NCBI GenBank assembly: GCA_031258265.1
Contig: JAIRNB010000028.1
Coordinates: 1 to 32,026, forward strand
Length of the DNA: 32,026 bases
Direction of reading: 5' to 3'
Origin: Treponema sp.
GTDB lineage: Bacteria > Spirochaetota > Spirochaetia > Treponematales > Breznakiellaceae
Shown here: positions 1 through 7,224 of the stretch, piece after piece
How positions within the stretch are numbered: position 1 is the stretch's first letter
Layout of the letters: every line of letters starts with the position of its first letter
The notes under the pieces: generated by a model
What the model saw: only the letters and a program-made list of their open reading frames with translations
The model's database searches: none
Told to the model about the DNA's origin: nothing
Translations under genes and position numbers: made by a program

Positions 1-27
1 TAACTGCCGTAACTGTTCAGGAATCAT
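1..27 (-). CDS. 5' end of a CDS running off the window (MIPEQLRQL...)
   Basis: Minus-strand ATG at 25-27 preceded by AAGGAGG at a suitable distance; only 9 codons visible. Confidence 0.4.
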
Positions 28-146
28 TTTTACATGCCTCCTTGGGAGAATGGACTTGTTCAAGAACCCAGTTGGTTCTTTCACAAGTCTTACAAAAAAC
101 GCAGATTTCTAACAAAATCTACGTTTTTTGTTGTTTTTAAGCGGTT

Positions 147-176
147 GTTGTTTAAAAACTGAAGTTTTTAAACAAC
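147..176. repeat. Perfect 14-bp-stem hairpin GTTGTTTAAAAACT-GA-AGTTTTTAAACAAC (copy 1 of 2)
   Basis: Read directly. A second copy with compensatory changes is at 31082-31111; both are preceded by TTTTTAAGCGG and followed by TCTAATA. Confidence 0.85.
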
Positions 177-249
177 TCTAATACTTTAGCGGCATATAAT
201 AACGCTTTTTTTCTCACACGGCAAGCGCCGAAATATTCGGCATGTACCC

Positions 250-567
250 TCGGCGCCATGGGGTGCCGCATTATTCAATATACAGCCTTCGGCTTTGTAG
301 CATTAGTTTCAGCACAACGCGCTCCGCGTGTTGTGTCGCGCGCGCACTGGCCAGCATGGATGCTGGCTGTGACAGATGTATACGTTTTTGCGGCTTTTAT
401 TCCAGCCCAAAAATGGCATGGATGTCATTTTTGGGCAGCGCAAGGGATTGTAGGGGTGCGAAGCAGCCACGCCGCCAGGCGGGGCCGGAGCAAAGCGGAG
501 CCCCGAAAAGCCCGGTCCCCTTTTGAAATTGTCGCGCAAGCGACACCCATGAGGCGGGGATGCGCCC
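250..567 (+). repeat. Dispersed palindrome-rich intergenic element, copy A
   Basis: Shares TACAGCC, GCGCGCACTG, GCCCAAAAATGGCATGGATGTCATTTTTGGGC, GCGCAAGGGATTGTAGGGG, GCCCCGAAAAGCCCGGTCCCC and terminal ATGCGCCC with copies B-D. Confidence 0.8.
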
Positions 568-616
568 AAAAAGAGGGATAAAAATTCCTGTGCGCCTATC
601 CTGATTATTTTAGCGG

Positions 617-1747
617 TTACACGGTTTCCTGGATGATCTGCAGAGTCCGCCCGGCGCAGCGGTCCCAGGAAAAGGACTGTACCCGCTCCAGGCCATGACG
701 CCGGCATTCCCGGTAAACATCCCGTTTGGTGGTAAGGGTAACTATGCGGTCCGCCATATCCTCGCAGTTCAAGGGATCAAAATACAGGGCGGCGTGTTCC
801 GCGGTTTCCGGCAGGCTGGCCGCCCGGGCGCAGGCGACGGGTACCCCGCTGGCCATGGCCTCCAGGACCCCCAGGCCGAATCCCTCGTACAGCGAGGGAA
901 AAACGGCAATATCGGCCCCGGAGTAGAGTTCGGGGAGACTCCGGAGGGGGAAATGGCCGGTAAAGAAAATGTCATTCCGGTAAGGGGAAGCGGCGACCGC
1001 TTTTTTGACTTTCTCCGCCCCCCGGTTGTCCCCGCCGGCCAGGACCAGCCGGTGGGGGTATTTGGTCCGTTCCTTGAAAATCCGGAAGGCCTCGATAAGC
1101 CTGACATGGTTTTTTATGGGGTGTTCGATCCGGGAGACGCAGAGGATATAAGGCTGGCGGAAGCTGAAAGGCTGGATAAGTACCACGCTTTCCTCGTTCC
1201 GGGGCCGGGGCTGGAAAGCCGCCAGATCAATACCGTTGGGGACTACTTCGATCCGGGATTCCTTTACCCCGGTCAGCTCCACCAGCTCCTGCTTAACCCA
1301 GCCGCTTACCGCGATGATCCGGTCCAGCCGGCGCAGGGCGTCGGGGAGGACCATCCTGGGCACTATCCCCAGGCTTTCCCGGGCTTTTCTGCTTCCCCAA
1401 TAGGCGGCCATGTCGTGAACCGTACCGACCGTGGGACAGGGTGATTTGCCGAAGGCCGCCAGCCGGTGGGCGGCGGGGAAAAAGCAGATGTCGTAGTTCC
1501 TGGATCTGGCAAACTCCGGGTATTTTAAGAAATGCCAAATGGAATTGGCGGTTTTACCGTTCACCGAACAGCGGGAAACAAATTCCAGGTTCGGGGCGGC
1601 GTCACTGTAAACATAACGGTCAAATTCCCAGCCAAAGATCTCAAAAAGGGCCCCGGAGGGGGGAATACGTCTCAACAACTGGGTCAAATAGGTACCAATA
1701 CCGGACTTTCCACTGTTACAGGCAAAGGTATCGATCCCAATCTTCAT
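617..1747 (-). CDS. Glycosyltransferase, GT-B fold, group 1/GT4-like
   Basis: MKIGIDTFACNSGKSGIGTYLTQLL start; SRIEHPIKNHVRLIEAF and PSLYEGFGLGVLEAMASGVPV motifs; SD CCTCC (rc GGAGG) upstream. Confidence 0.9.
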   Translation of the reverse strand: MKIGIDTFACNSGKSGIGTYLTQLLRRIPPSGALFEIFGWEFDRYVYSDAAPNLEFVSRCSVNGKTANSIWHFLKYPEFARSRNYDICFFPAAHRLAAFGKSPCPTVGTVHDMAAYWGSRKARESLGIVPRMVLPDALRRLDRIIAVSGWVKQELVELTGVKESRIEVVPNGIDLAAFQPRPRNEESVVLIQPFSFRQPYILCVSRIEHPIKNHVRLIEAFRIFKERTKYPHRLVLAGGDNRGAEKVKKAVAASPYRNDIFFTGHFPLRSLPELYSGADIAVFPSLYEGFGLGVLEAMASGVPVACARAASLPETAEHAALYFDPLNCEDMADRIVTLTTKRDVYRECRRHGLERVQSFSWDRCAGRTLQIIQETV

Positions 1748-1760
1748 GCACTACCTCCGG

Positions 1761-1782
1761 AAATACCGGGCGCCCGGTATTT
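1761..1782. promoter_or_regulatory. Perfect 22-bp palindrome AAATACCGGGCGCCCGGTATTT upstream of the glycosyltransferase SD
   Basis: Read directly; candidate operator or 5'-UTR hairpin. Confidence 0.5.
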
Positions 1783-1966
1783 GGAAAGGACAGCATGCAG
1801 TGAAAAAAATTAAAAAGCAATACCGGCGGTTTTTGCCCTTTGGCGGGTTTATACGGACCGCATACCCTGACCTTCCTGTCCCTGGTAAGTTTTTCACATG
1901 AAAGAACTTTTTTTTACATACCGGCCTCCGGCCCCTTGCGGCCCAATCCGTAGTGTGATATGGTTC

Positions 1967-2012
1967 TTGACAGTAGAAAAAAACGCTATATGTGTGGCGC
2001 TATATACCGATG
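1967..2012 (+). promoter_or_regulatory. Candidate nrdR-nrd promoter with NrdR-box-like half sites
   Basis: TTGACA at 1967-1972; TATGTG at 16-nt spacing; two CGCTATAT repeats (1984-1991, 1998-2005) resembling part of the NrdR box acaCwAtATaTwGtgt. Confidence 0.4.
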
Positions 2013-2034
2013 TTTTTAGTAAAGGCGACCCCAG

Positions 2035-2496
2035 ATGAGATGTCCCCATTGCGGTAATTCGGATGATAAAGTTATAGAATCCCGCACCTTAGCCAACGGG
2101 GCGGCGATTCGCCGCCGCCGGGAGTGCAGTAACTGCGGTTTCCGTTTTACCAGCTATGAGAGGATTGAAGACAAACAGTTCATGGTTATCAAGAGGGACG
2201 GCCGCCGGGAGCCCTTTGACCGGCAGAAGATCGAGCGGGGGGTAGACCGGGCCCTGGAAAAGCGGCCGGTTTCCCCCATGATGATCGACAGCCTGGTCAA
2301 CCAGATCGAAGATCAGGCGGCTATTATGGGTAAGGTCAATCATGAGATCAGCGCCTCCAGTATCGGGGATCTGGTGCTGGAAAAACTGGCCCTGGTGGAC
2401 AAGGTGGCGTATATTCGTTTCGCGTCCGTATACAGGCACTTTGAGAATCTGGATGAATTTATCCGGGAAATACAAAAAATGGGGGACCTTCCTTGA
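2035..2496 (+). CDS. nrdR: Transcriptional repressor NrdR
   Basis: CPHCGNSDDKVIESR...CSNCGFRFTSYERIE zinc ribbon and ATP-cone region; 153 aa. Confidence 0.97.
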   Translation: MRCPHCGNSDDKVIESRTLANGAAIRRRRECSNCGFRFTSYERIEDKQFMVIKRDGRREPFDRQKIERGVDRALEKRPVSPMMIDSLVNQIEDQAAIMGKVNHEISASSIGDLVLEKLALVDKVAYIRFASVYRHFENLDEFIREIQKMGDLP

Positions 2497-4565
2497 ATAG
2501 ACAGGTGGTAAAACGTTCCGGGGCTATCGAGGCTTACGACCGCTATAAGATATTCAGCGCCATAAGCCGGGCTTTTGACGCGGTGGAGAAGGATTCCCGG
2601 AAAGAGGGGTTTTCTCCGGAGGAACAGGACAGCCGGGTGGAGGCGGTTACAAGCCGGGTGGAGGTTCTGCTGGAGGAGATGATGCGGGGCCGTCATCCCT
2701 CCTCCATCCCCGCCATAGAGGAAATTCAGGACCTGGTGGAAACCGCCCTTATCGAAAAACAGGAAACGGCGGTTGCCAAGGCTTATATCCTTTACCGGGC
2801 CAGGCACGAGGCCCGGCGGGATCTTAAAAACCTGATGCTGGACATTGATTCCACCATGGACGGCTATCTTAGACAGTCCGACTGGCGGGTCAATGAAAAC
2901 GCCAATGTAAACTACTCCCTGGGGGGGCTGATCCTCCACAATTCGGGGAGCATCACCGCCAATTACTGGCTTAAAAACATCTATCCCCCGGAGATTGCCA
3001 ATGCCCACCGGGACGCGGATTTTCATATCCACGATCTTTCCATGTTTTCCGGCTACTGCGCCGGTTGGTCCCTGCGCCAGCTCATTGCCGAGGGGCTGGG
3101 GGGAGTGGCGGACAAGATCACCAGCAAGCCGGCGAAACACCTCTCCACCCTGATGCAACAGGCGGTAAATTTCCTGGGCTGCCTGCAAAACGAATGGGCC
3201 GGGGCCCAGGCTTTTAGTTCTTTTGACACCTATGTCGCCCCCTTTGTGAAGGCGGATAACCTGAGCGACAAAGAAATAAAACAGTGCCTCCAGAGTTTTG
3301 TCTTTGGGGTGAATACCCCCAGCCGCTGGGGCAGCCAGGCGCCCTTCACCAACATCACCCTGGATTGGGTCTGCCCCGCGGACCTCAAGGACCGGAAGGC
3401 CGTGACCGGGGGGCGGGAAATGGACTTTACCTACGGCCAATGCCAGGCCCAGATGGACCGGATAAACCGGATCTTTATCGAACTTATGCTGGAAGGGGAC
3501 GCGGACGGCCGGGGTTTTCAGTACCCCATTCCCACTTACAACATAACCAGGGATTTTGAATGGGACAGCGCCAACGCCGGGCTTCTCTTTGAAATGACCG
3601 CCCGCTACGGCACCCCCTATTTCCAGAATTTTATCAACTCCGACCTGAATCCCGCTGATGTAAGGTCCATGTGCTGCCGCCTCCAGTTGGACAAACGGGA
3701 ACTGCGGAAACGGGGGGGCGGCCTTTTTGGTTCCGATGAGCTTACCGGTTCCGTGGGAGTTGTAACCATCAACCTTCCCCGGATCGCCTACCTGGCCAAG
3801 GACCGGGGGGATTTTTACCGCCGCCTCGAAAAACTCATGAACCTGGCCAAGGAAAGCCTTATTATCAAACGAAAGACCGTAAAAAAACTCCTGGACGCGG
3901 GACTTTTCCCCTATACCCGCCGCTACCTGCAAACCCTGGACAGCCATTTTAACACCATTGGCCTGGTGGGAATGAACGAAGCCTTGCGGAATTTCATGGG
4001 GGAAAAAACCACCATCGCTACGCCGGAGGGTAAGGCCTTTGCCCTGGAGGTCCTGAACTTTATGCGGGAAAAGCTGGCGGATTTTCAGGAAGAAACGGGG
4101 GAACTCTTTAACCTTGAGGCTACTCCCGCCGAATCAACATCCTACCGCCTGGCGAAGCACGACAAGAGCCGTTACCCCGGCATTATTACCGCGGGAAGCG
4201 GGGAACCCTATTACACCAATTCTACCCAGCTTCCGGTAATGGAAACCGAAGATATTTTTGATGCCCTGGATCAGCAGGAGGCCCTGCAGACCGCCTATAC
4301 CGGGGGGACGGTTTTTCACGCCTTCCTGGGAGAGTCAATCGAAGACTGGCGGAGCTGCCGGGATCTGGTACGGAGCATCGCCTCCAATTACCGGATTCCC
4401 TATTTCACTATTTCCCCTACCTTTTCCGTATGTCCGGTCCACGGTTATCTGCGGGGGGAACATTTTCACTGCCCCAAATGCAGGGAGGAACAGGAGACGG
4501 AACTGCGGGAGGAAATCGCCGCCCTGGAACGGGAGCGGGAACAGATTTTAGAGGCGGTAACATGA
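2493..4565 (+). CDS. nrdD: Anaerobic (class III) ribonucleoside-triphosphate reductase, main polypeptide lacking the C-terminal glycyl-radical motif
   Basis: ATP-cone N-terminus, DFHIHDL, RSMCCRLQLD, GSVGVVTINLPRIAYL; ends FSVCPVHGYLRGEHFHCPKCREEQETELREEIAALEREREQILEAVT*. ATGA-type overlap with nrdR. Confidence 0.95.
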   Translation: MNRQVVKRSGAIEAYDRYKIFSAISRAFDAVEKDSRKEGFSPEEQDSRVEAVTSRVEVLLEEMMRGRHPSSIPAIEEIQDLVETALIEKQETAVAKAYILYRARHEARRDLKNLMLDIDSTMDGYLRQSDWRVNENANVNYSLGGLILHNSGSITANYWLKNIYPPEIANAHRDADFHIHDLSMFSGYCAGWSLRQLIAEGLGGVADKITSKPAKHLSTLMQQAVNFLGCLQNEWAGAQAFSSFDTYVAPFVKADNLSDKEIKQCLQSFVFGVNTPSRWGSQAPFTNITLDWVCPADLKDRKAVTGGREMDFTYGQCQAQMDRINRIFIELMLEGDADGRGFQYPIPTYNITRDFEWDSANAGLLFEMTARYGTPYFQNFINSDLNPADVRSMCCRLQLDKRELRKRGGGLFGSDELTGSVGVVTINLPRIAYLAKDRGDFYRRLEKLMNLAKESLIIKRKTVKKLLDAGLFPYTRRYLQTLDSHFNTIGLVGMNEALRNFMGEKTTIATPEGKAFALEVLNFMREKLADFQEETGELFNLEATPAESTSYRLAKHDKSRYPGIITAGSGEPYYTNSTQLPVMETEDIFDALDQQEALQTAYTGGTVFHAFLGESIEDWRSCRDLVRSIASNYRIPYFTISPTFSVCPVHGYLRGEHFHCPKCREEQETELREEIAALEREREQILEAVT

Positions 4566-4573
4566 GGAACAAA

Positions 4574-4612
4574 GGGGCCTCTAAAACCTTTCCGGGGTTT
4601 TTAGAGACGCCC
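4574..4612 (+). promoter_or_regulatory. Intercistronic hairpin between nrdD and the small radical-domain gene
   Basis: GGGGCCTCTAAAACC...GGTTTTTAGAGACGCCC; imperfect stem with small bulges, not followed by a clean U-tract. Confidence 0.6.
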
Positions 4613-4641
4613 TCTATTTTATTTAGAAGGAGTAACAGGAA

Positions 4642-5154
4642 ATGAGGACCCTTGAGGAAGTAGAAAAAGATTTGGAACGGACCAGGGAGGCCCTTGCATC
4701 GGTAGAGGGGATGCCCGCGGAGGTATACAGCCGTATCGTGGGTTACTACCGTTCAGTGCGGAACTGGAACCGGGGCAAACGGGAGGAGTACGGTGAACGG
4801 CGGCTTTACAACCTGTCCCTGCCGGAACATTCCGGCAGGGCGGGTACTGCCGCGCCTTCACCTGTTCCTGCCCCGGAACCTGCCGCCCCGGATTCCCGTA
4901 CAAGCGGGGAAAGCTCCAGGGTGCTTCTCTTCTGGCGTCCCGCCTGCCCGGCCTGCCCTTCGGCTAAAGAAGCGGCAGGCCGGCTGGGGATTCCGGTGGA
5001 CCTGGTAAACGCCGATACGGAAACGGGATTCGCCGAGGCCGTAAAGCGGAACGTACTTGCCACCCCCACCGCCATCTTCCTTTCCCCGGCGGGAACGGAA
5101 ATCGGCAGGGCTTTGGATTCCCGTTCCATCGCCGCCTTCGGCGCCGCGGTTTAA
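4642..5154 (+). CDS. Stand-alone NrdD-type glycyl-radical domain fused to a thioredoxin/glutaredoxin-like (CPAC) domain
   Basis: EVYSRIVGYYRSVRNWNRGKREEYGERRLY resembles the C-terminal radical region of class III RNRs; RVLLFWRPACPACPSAKEAA redoxin motif and ATPT cis-Pro-like motif; AGAAGGAG SD; in-frame TAA at 4633-4635 upstream. Confidence 0.85.
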   Translation: MRTLEEVEKDLERTREALASVEGMPAEVYSRIVGYYRSVRNWNRGKREEYGERRLYNLSLPEHSGRAGTAAPSPVPAPEPAAPDSRTSGESSRVLLFWRPACPACPSAKEAAGRLGIPVDLVNADTETGFAEAVKRNVLATPTAIFLSPAGTEIGRALDSRSIAAFGAAV

Positions 5155-5188
5155 AACGCAGGAATTCCGGGGGCCTTCGCCTTTAGAT

Positions 5189-5911
5189 ATGCGGCACCTT
5201 CCCCCGGTAATCCTGCGGAAAACCAGTCTGGTGGATTACCCGGGCAGGGTCTGCGCGGTTATCTTTCTGCCGGGATGCAACCTCCGTTGTCCCTGGTGTC
5301 AGAACCGGGAACTGGTCCTGGCCGGTGATTCGGCAAAGGACAGCACGGAAGGGGGGGATTTTATCCCCCCCGTTGAGGCGATGGCCCTGATTCAAAAGCG
5401 GAAAACGGTGCTGGGAGGGGTGGTCATCTCCGGGGGGGAACCGACCATCCACCCGGCCCTGGGGGCCCTGGTCGGCGAAATCCACAGCCTTGGGCTGGCG
5501 GTAAAACTCGATACCAACGGCATGAATCCTTCAAGACTCAAGGAACTCTGGGCGGATAGAGCCTCCCGGCCCGATTACATCGCCCTGGATCTTAAGCTGG
5601 CCCCCGGCCGTTACAGGGAACTCCTATCCGGCCCCCGCTCCTTTGATCCCGCCGCCGCCCTGGCCGAAAGCGCCGCCCTGCTGCGGGACTCCGGGGTAGA
5701 GCATGAATTCCGCAGCTTAGCCCTGCCGGACGCTTACTTTGGAGCGGAGGACATTAAAGCCCTGGCCCCCCTGGCCGGGGGCAGTCCCTGGAATGTCCGG
5801 CCCTTCATACCGGGAAACTGCCTGGAACCGGCCTGGAATTCCCTTCCCGCCGCGGGAGAAAAGGAAACGGCCCGGCTGGCGGAAATGGCGCGGCGGAAAG
5901 CCCGGCCCTAA
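5189..5911 (+). CDS. nrdG: Anaerobic RNR-activating protein, radical SAM (NrdG2-like)
   Basis: LPGCNLRCPWCQN (CxxxCxxC), VVISGGEPTIHPAL, KLDTNGMNP. ORF track starts at 5057 but homology begins near ATG 5189; exact start uncertain. Confidence 0.9.
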   Translation: MRHLPPVILRKTSLVDYPGRVCAVIFLPGCNLRCPWCQNRELVLAGDSAKDSTEGGDFIPPVEAMALIQKRKTVLGGVVISGGEPTIHPALGALVGEIHSLGLAVKLDTNGMNPSRLKELWADRASRPDYIALDLKLAPGRYRELLSGPRSFDPAAALAESAALLRDSGVEHEFRSLALPDAYFGAEDIKALAPLAGGSPWNVRPFIPGNCLEPAWNSLPAAGEKETARLAEMARRKARP

Positions 5912-7224
5912 GGGTCCTGCTTTACCAGCTCCGCCCCCATGACCGCGACATTGTAAATGGGCGCGTAGAAACTGGTTAGAAAATATACGGTTTTTCCACC
6001 TTCCTTTGTATAGACGGGGTGCATAAAGGCCCCGTACAAACCGGGATAATCGGATTGCTTGGCTATGATGTGGGCCGCGCTGAAAGGCCCCTCCAGGGTC
6101 TTGGAACTCCGCATGATCAGATTCTCAGCGGCCAGGTAACTGATAAGCCACTCATCCACATAGGGACTGTACATCACCGACAGTTCCCCCGCGGGCCCCG
6201 GTATGACGCGGGCCGCGTTTTCTTCGGCCCCCTCCCCGCTTTTGTACAGGGGCAGGTTTTCCTCAAAACCGCTGAAATACTCATACGCGCTTTTATCCTC
6301 GACCCGATCTTCCCGGACCCGCATAAGGCCCACGGGGCCGGTCCGCCCTCCCCCGATACCGTAAAAGTACACATAACCCTGGTACTTCACCGGACAGAGT
6401 TGTACAAAAATGCCCTGGCCGTCCCATCGCGGACTCTCAAGCTTTTCCCAGCTTTGGCCGTTGTTACGGCTTCGTGCCAGGCCCCCGTAATTGCAGTCCC
6501 ATTTACCGGGCTCGCCCCAGTGCCTTACCGACATATAGCAGAGGTACAGGGTATCGCCTATGGAGAATCCCCCCGTGGGGATCACCGTCATTTCGATATT
6601 GTCCTGCCTGCGGGCATGGAGCAGCTCAATGGCATTCCGGTTTAGCTTCGTGCTGATCATCCGGTCAAAAAGGATGCCGTCGGAGGCGTCCCTGTCGGAG
6701 CTGACGGCAAGAACATTGCTCCGCCAGTCCCCCGTAAAACCGGGGCCGGAAAAGGTGTCTCCAAAGGCGATGAATATTTCCTCCCCCCTGTCAAATATTA
6801 TCCCCAGATCCGTACCAAAAACACGGTAATTGCTTAAGGTCCTGTTTATCGAATACTCGCCGGTCAGGGCCTCCACGATGCGGACATCTTTTAGGCCCTT
6901 AAAGTTATAGGGAAAATCCTCCCCCTTGGGGGGATAATTAAGACGCTTTTTTTTATATTCATAAAAGCGAAGTTCCCCGGCATCGGCGGCGGACGCCGCG
7001 TCAACGGCAGGTGCCGCGTCAATGGCCTGCACAACGTCAACGGCCGGCGCAGCGGAAGAGGGATCGCCGGCCTTTTTTTCCGCGCAGGAAACAAAACAGA
7101 AAACCGGCCCCAGGATCGCCAGGGCAAGCAACCTGCCGCGGCGGAGGATTCCCCCGCCACCGCCAAATCGAAAAAGCCGGCTGCCCGGCATCTTTCCGGT
7201 CTTCACGCATCTCCCCACTGCCAT
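5908..7224 (-). CDS. DUF4185-family (GH183-like) lipoprotein
   Basis: LALAILGPVFCFVSCAEKK lipobox-like signal; FGTDLGIIFDRGEEIFIAFGDTFSGPG...WRSNVLAVSSD; MYSPYVDEWLISYL. Confidence 0.75.
   Translation of the reverse strand: MAVGRCVKTGKMPGSRLFRFGGGGGILRRGRLLALAILGPVFCFVSCAEKKAGDPSSAAPAVDVVQAIDAAPAVDAASAADAGELRFYEYKKKRLNYPPKGEDFPYNFKGLKDVRIVEALTGEYSINRTLSNYRVFGTDLGIIFDRGEEIFIAFGDTFSGPGFTGDWRSNVLAVSSDRDASDGILFDRMISTKLNRNAIELLHARRQDNIEMTVIPTGGFSIGDTLYLCYMSVRHWGEPGKWDCNYGGLARSRNNGQSWEKLESPRWDGQGIFVQLCPVKYQGYVYFYGIGGGRTGPVGLMRVREDRVEDKSAYEYFSGFEENLPLYKSGEGAEENAARVIPGPAGELSVMYSPYVDEWLISYLAAENLIMRSSKTLEGPFSAAHIIAKQSDYPGLYGAFMHPVYTKEGGKTVYFLTSFYAPIYNVAVMGAELVKQDP

Noticed and set aside
242-581. Small ORFs in element A (94 and 107 aa)
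   Set aside because: Fall entirely within a repeat made of palindromes; translated sequence has no protein-like conservation.
2340-3947. 535-aa antisense ORF opposite nrdD
   Set aside because: Mirror-frame ORF from high-GC codon bias; Pro/Gly/His-rich with no recognisable domain, while the opposite strand is clear NrdR/NrdD.
4563-4645. Programmed frameshift or stop readthrough joining nrdD to the radical-domain ORF
   Set aside because: The ORFs are in different frames, an in-frame TAA (4633-4635) precedes the downstream ATG, and a proper SD is present; separate translation is the simplest reading.
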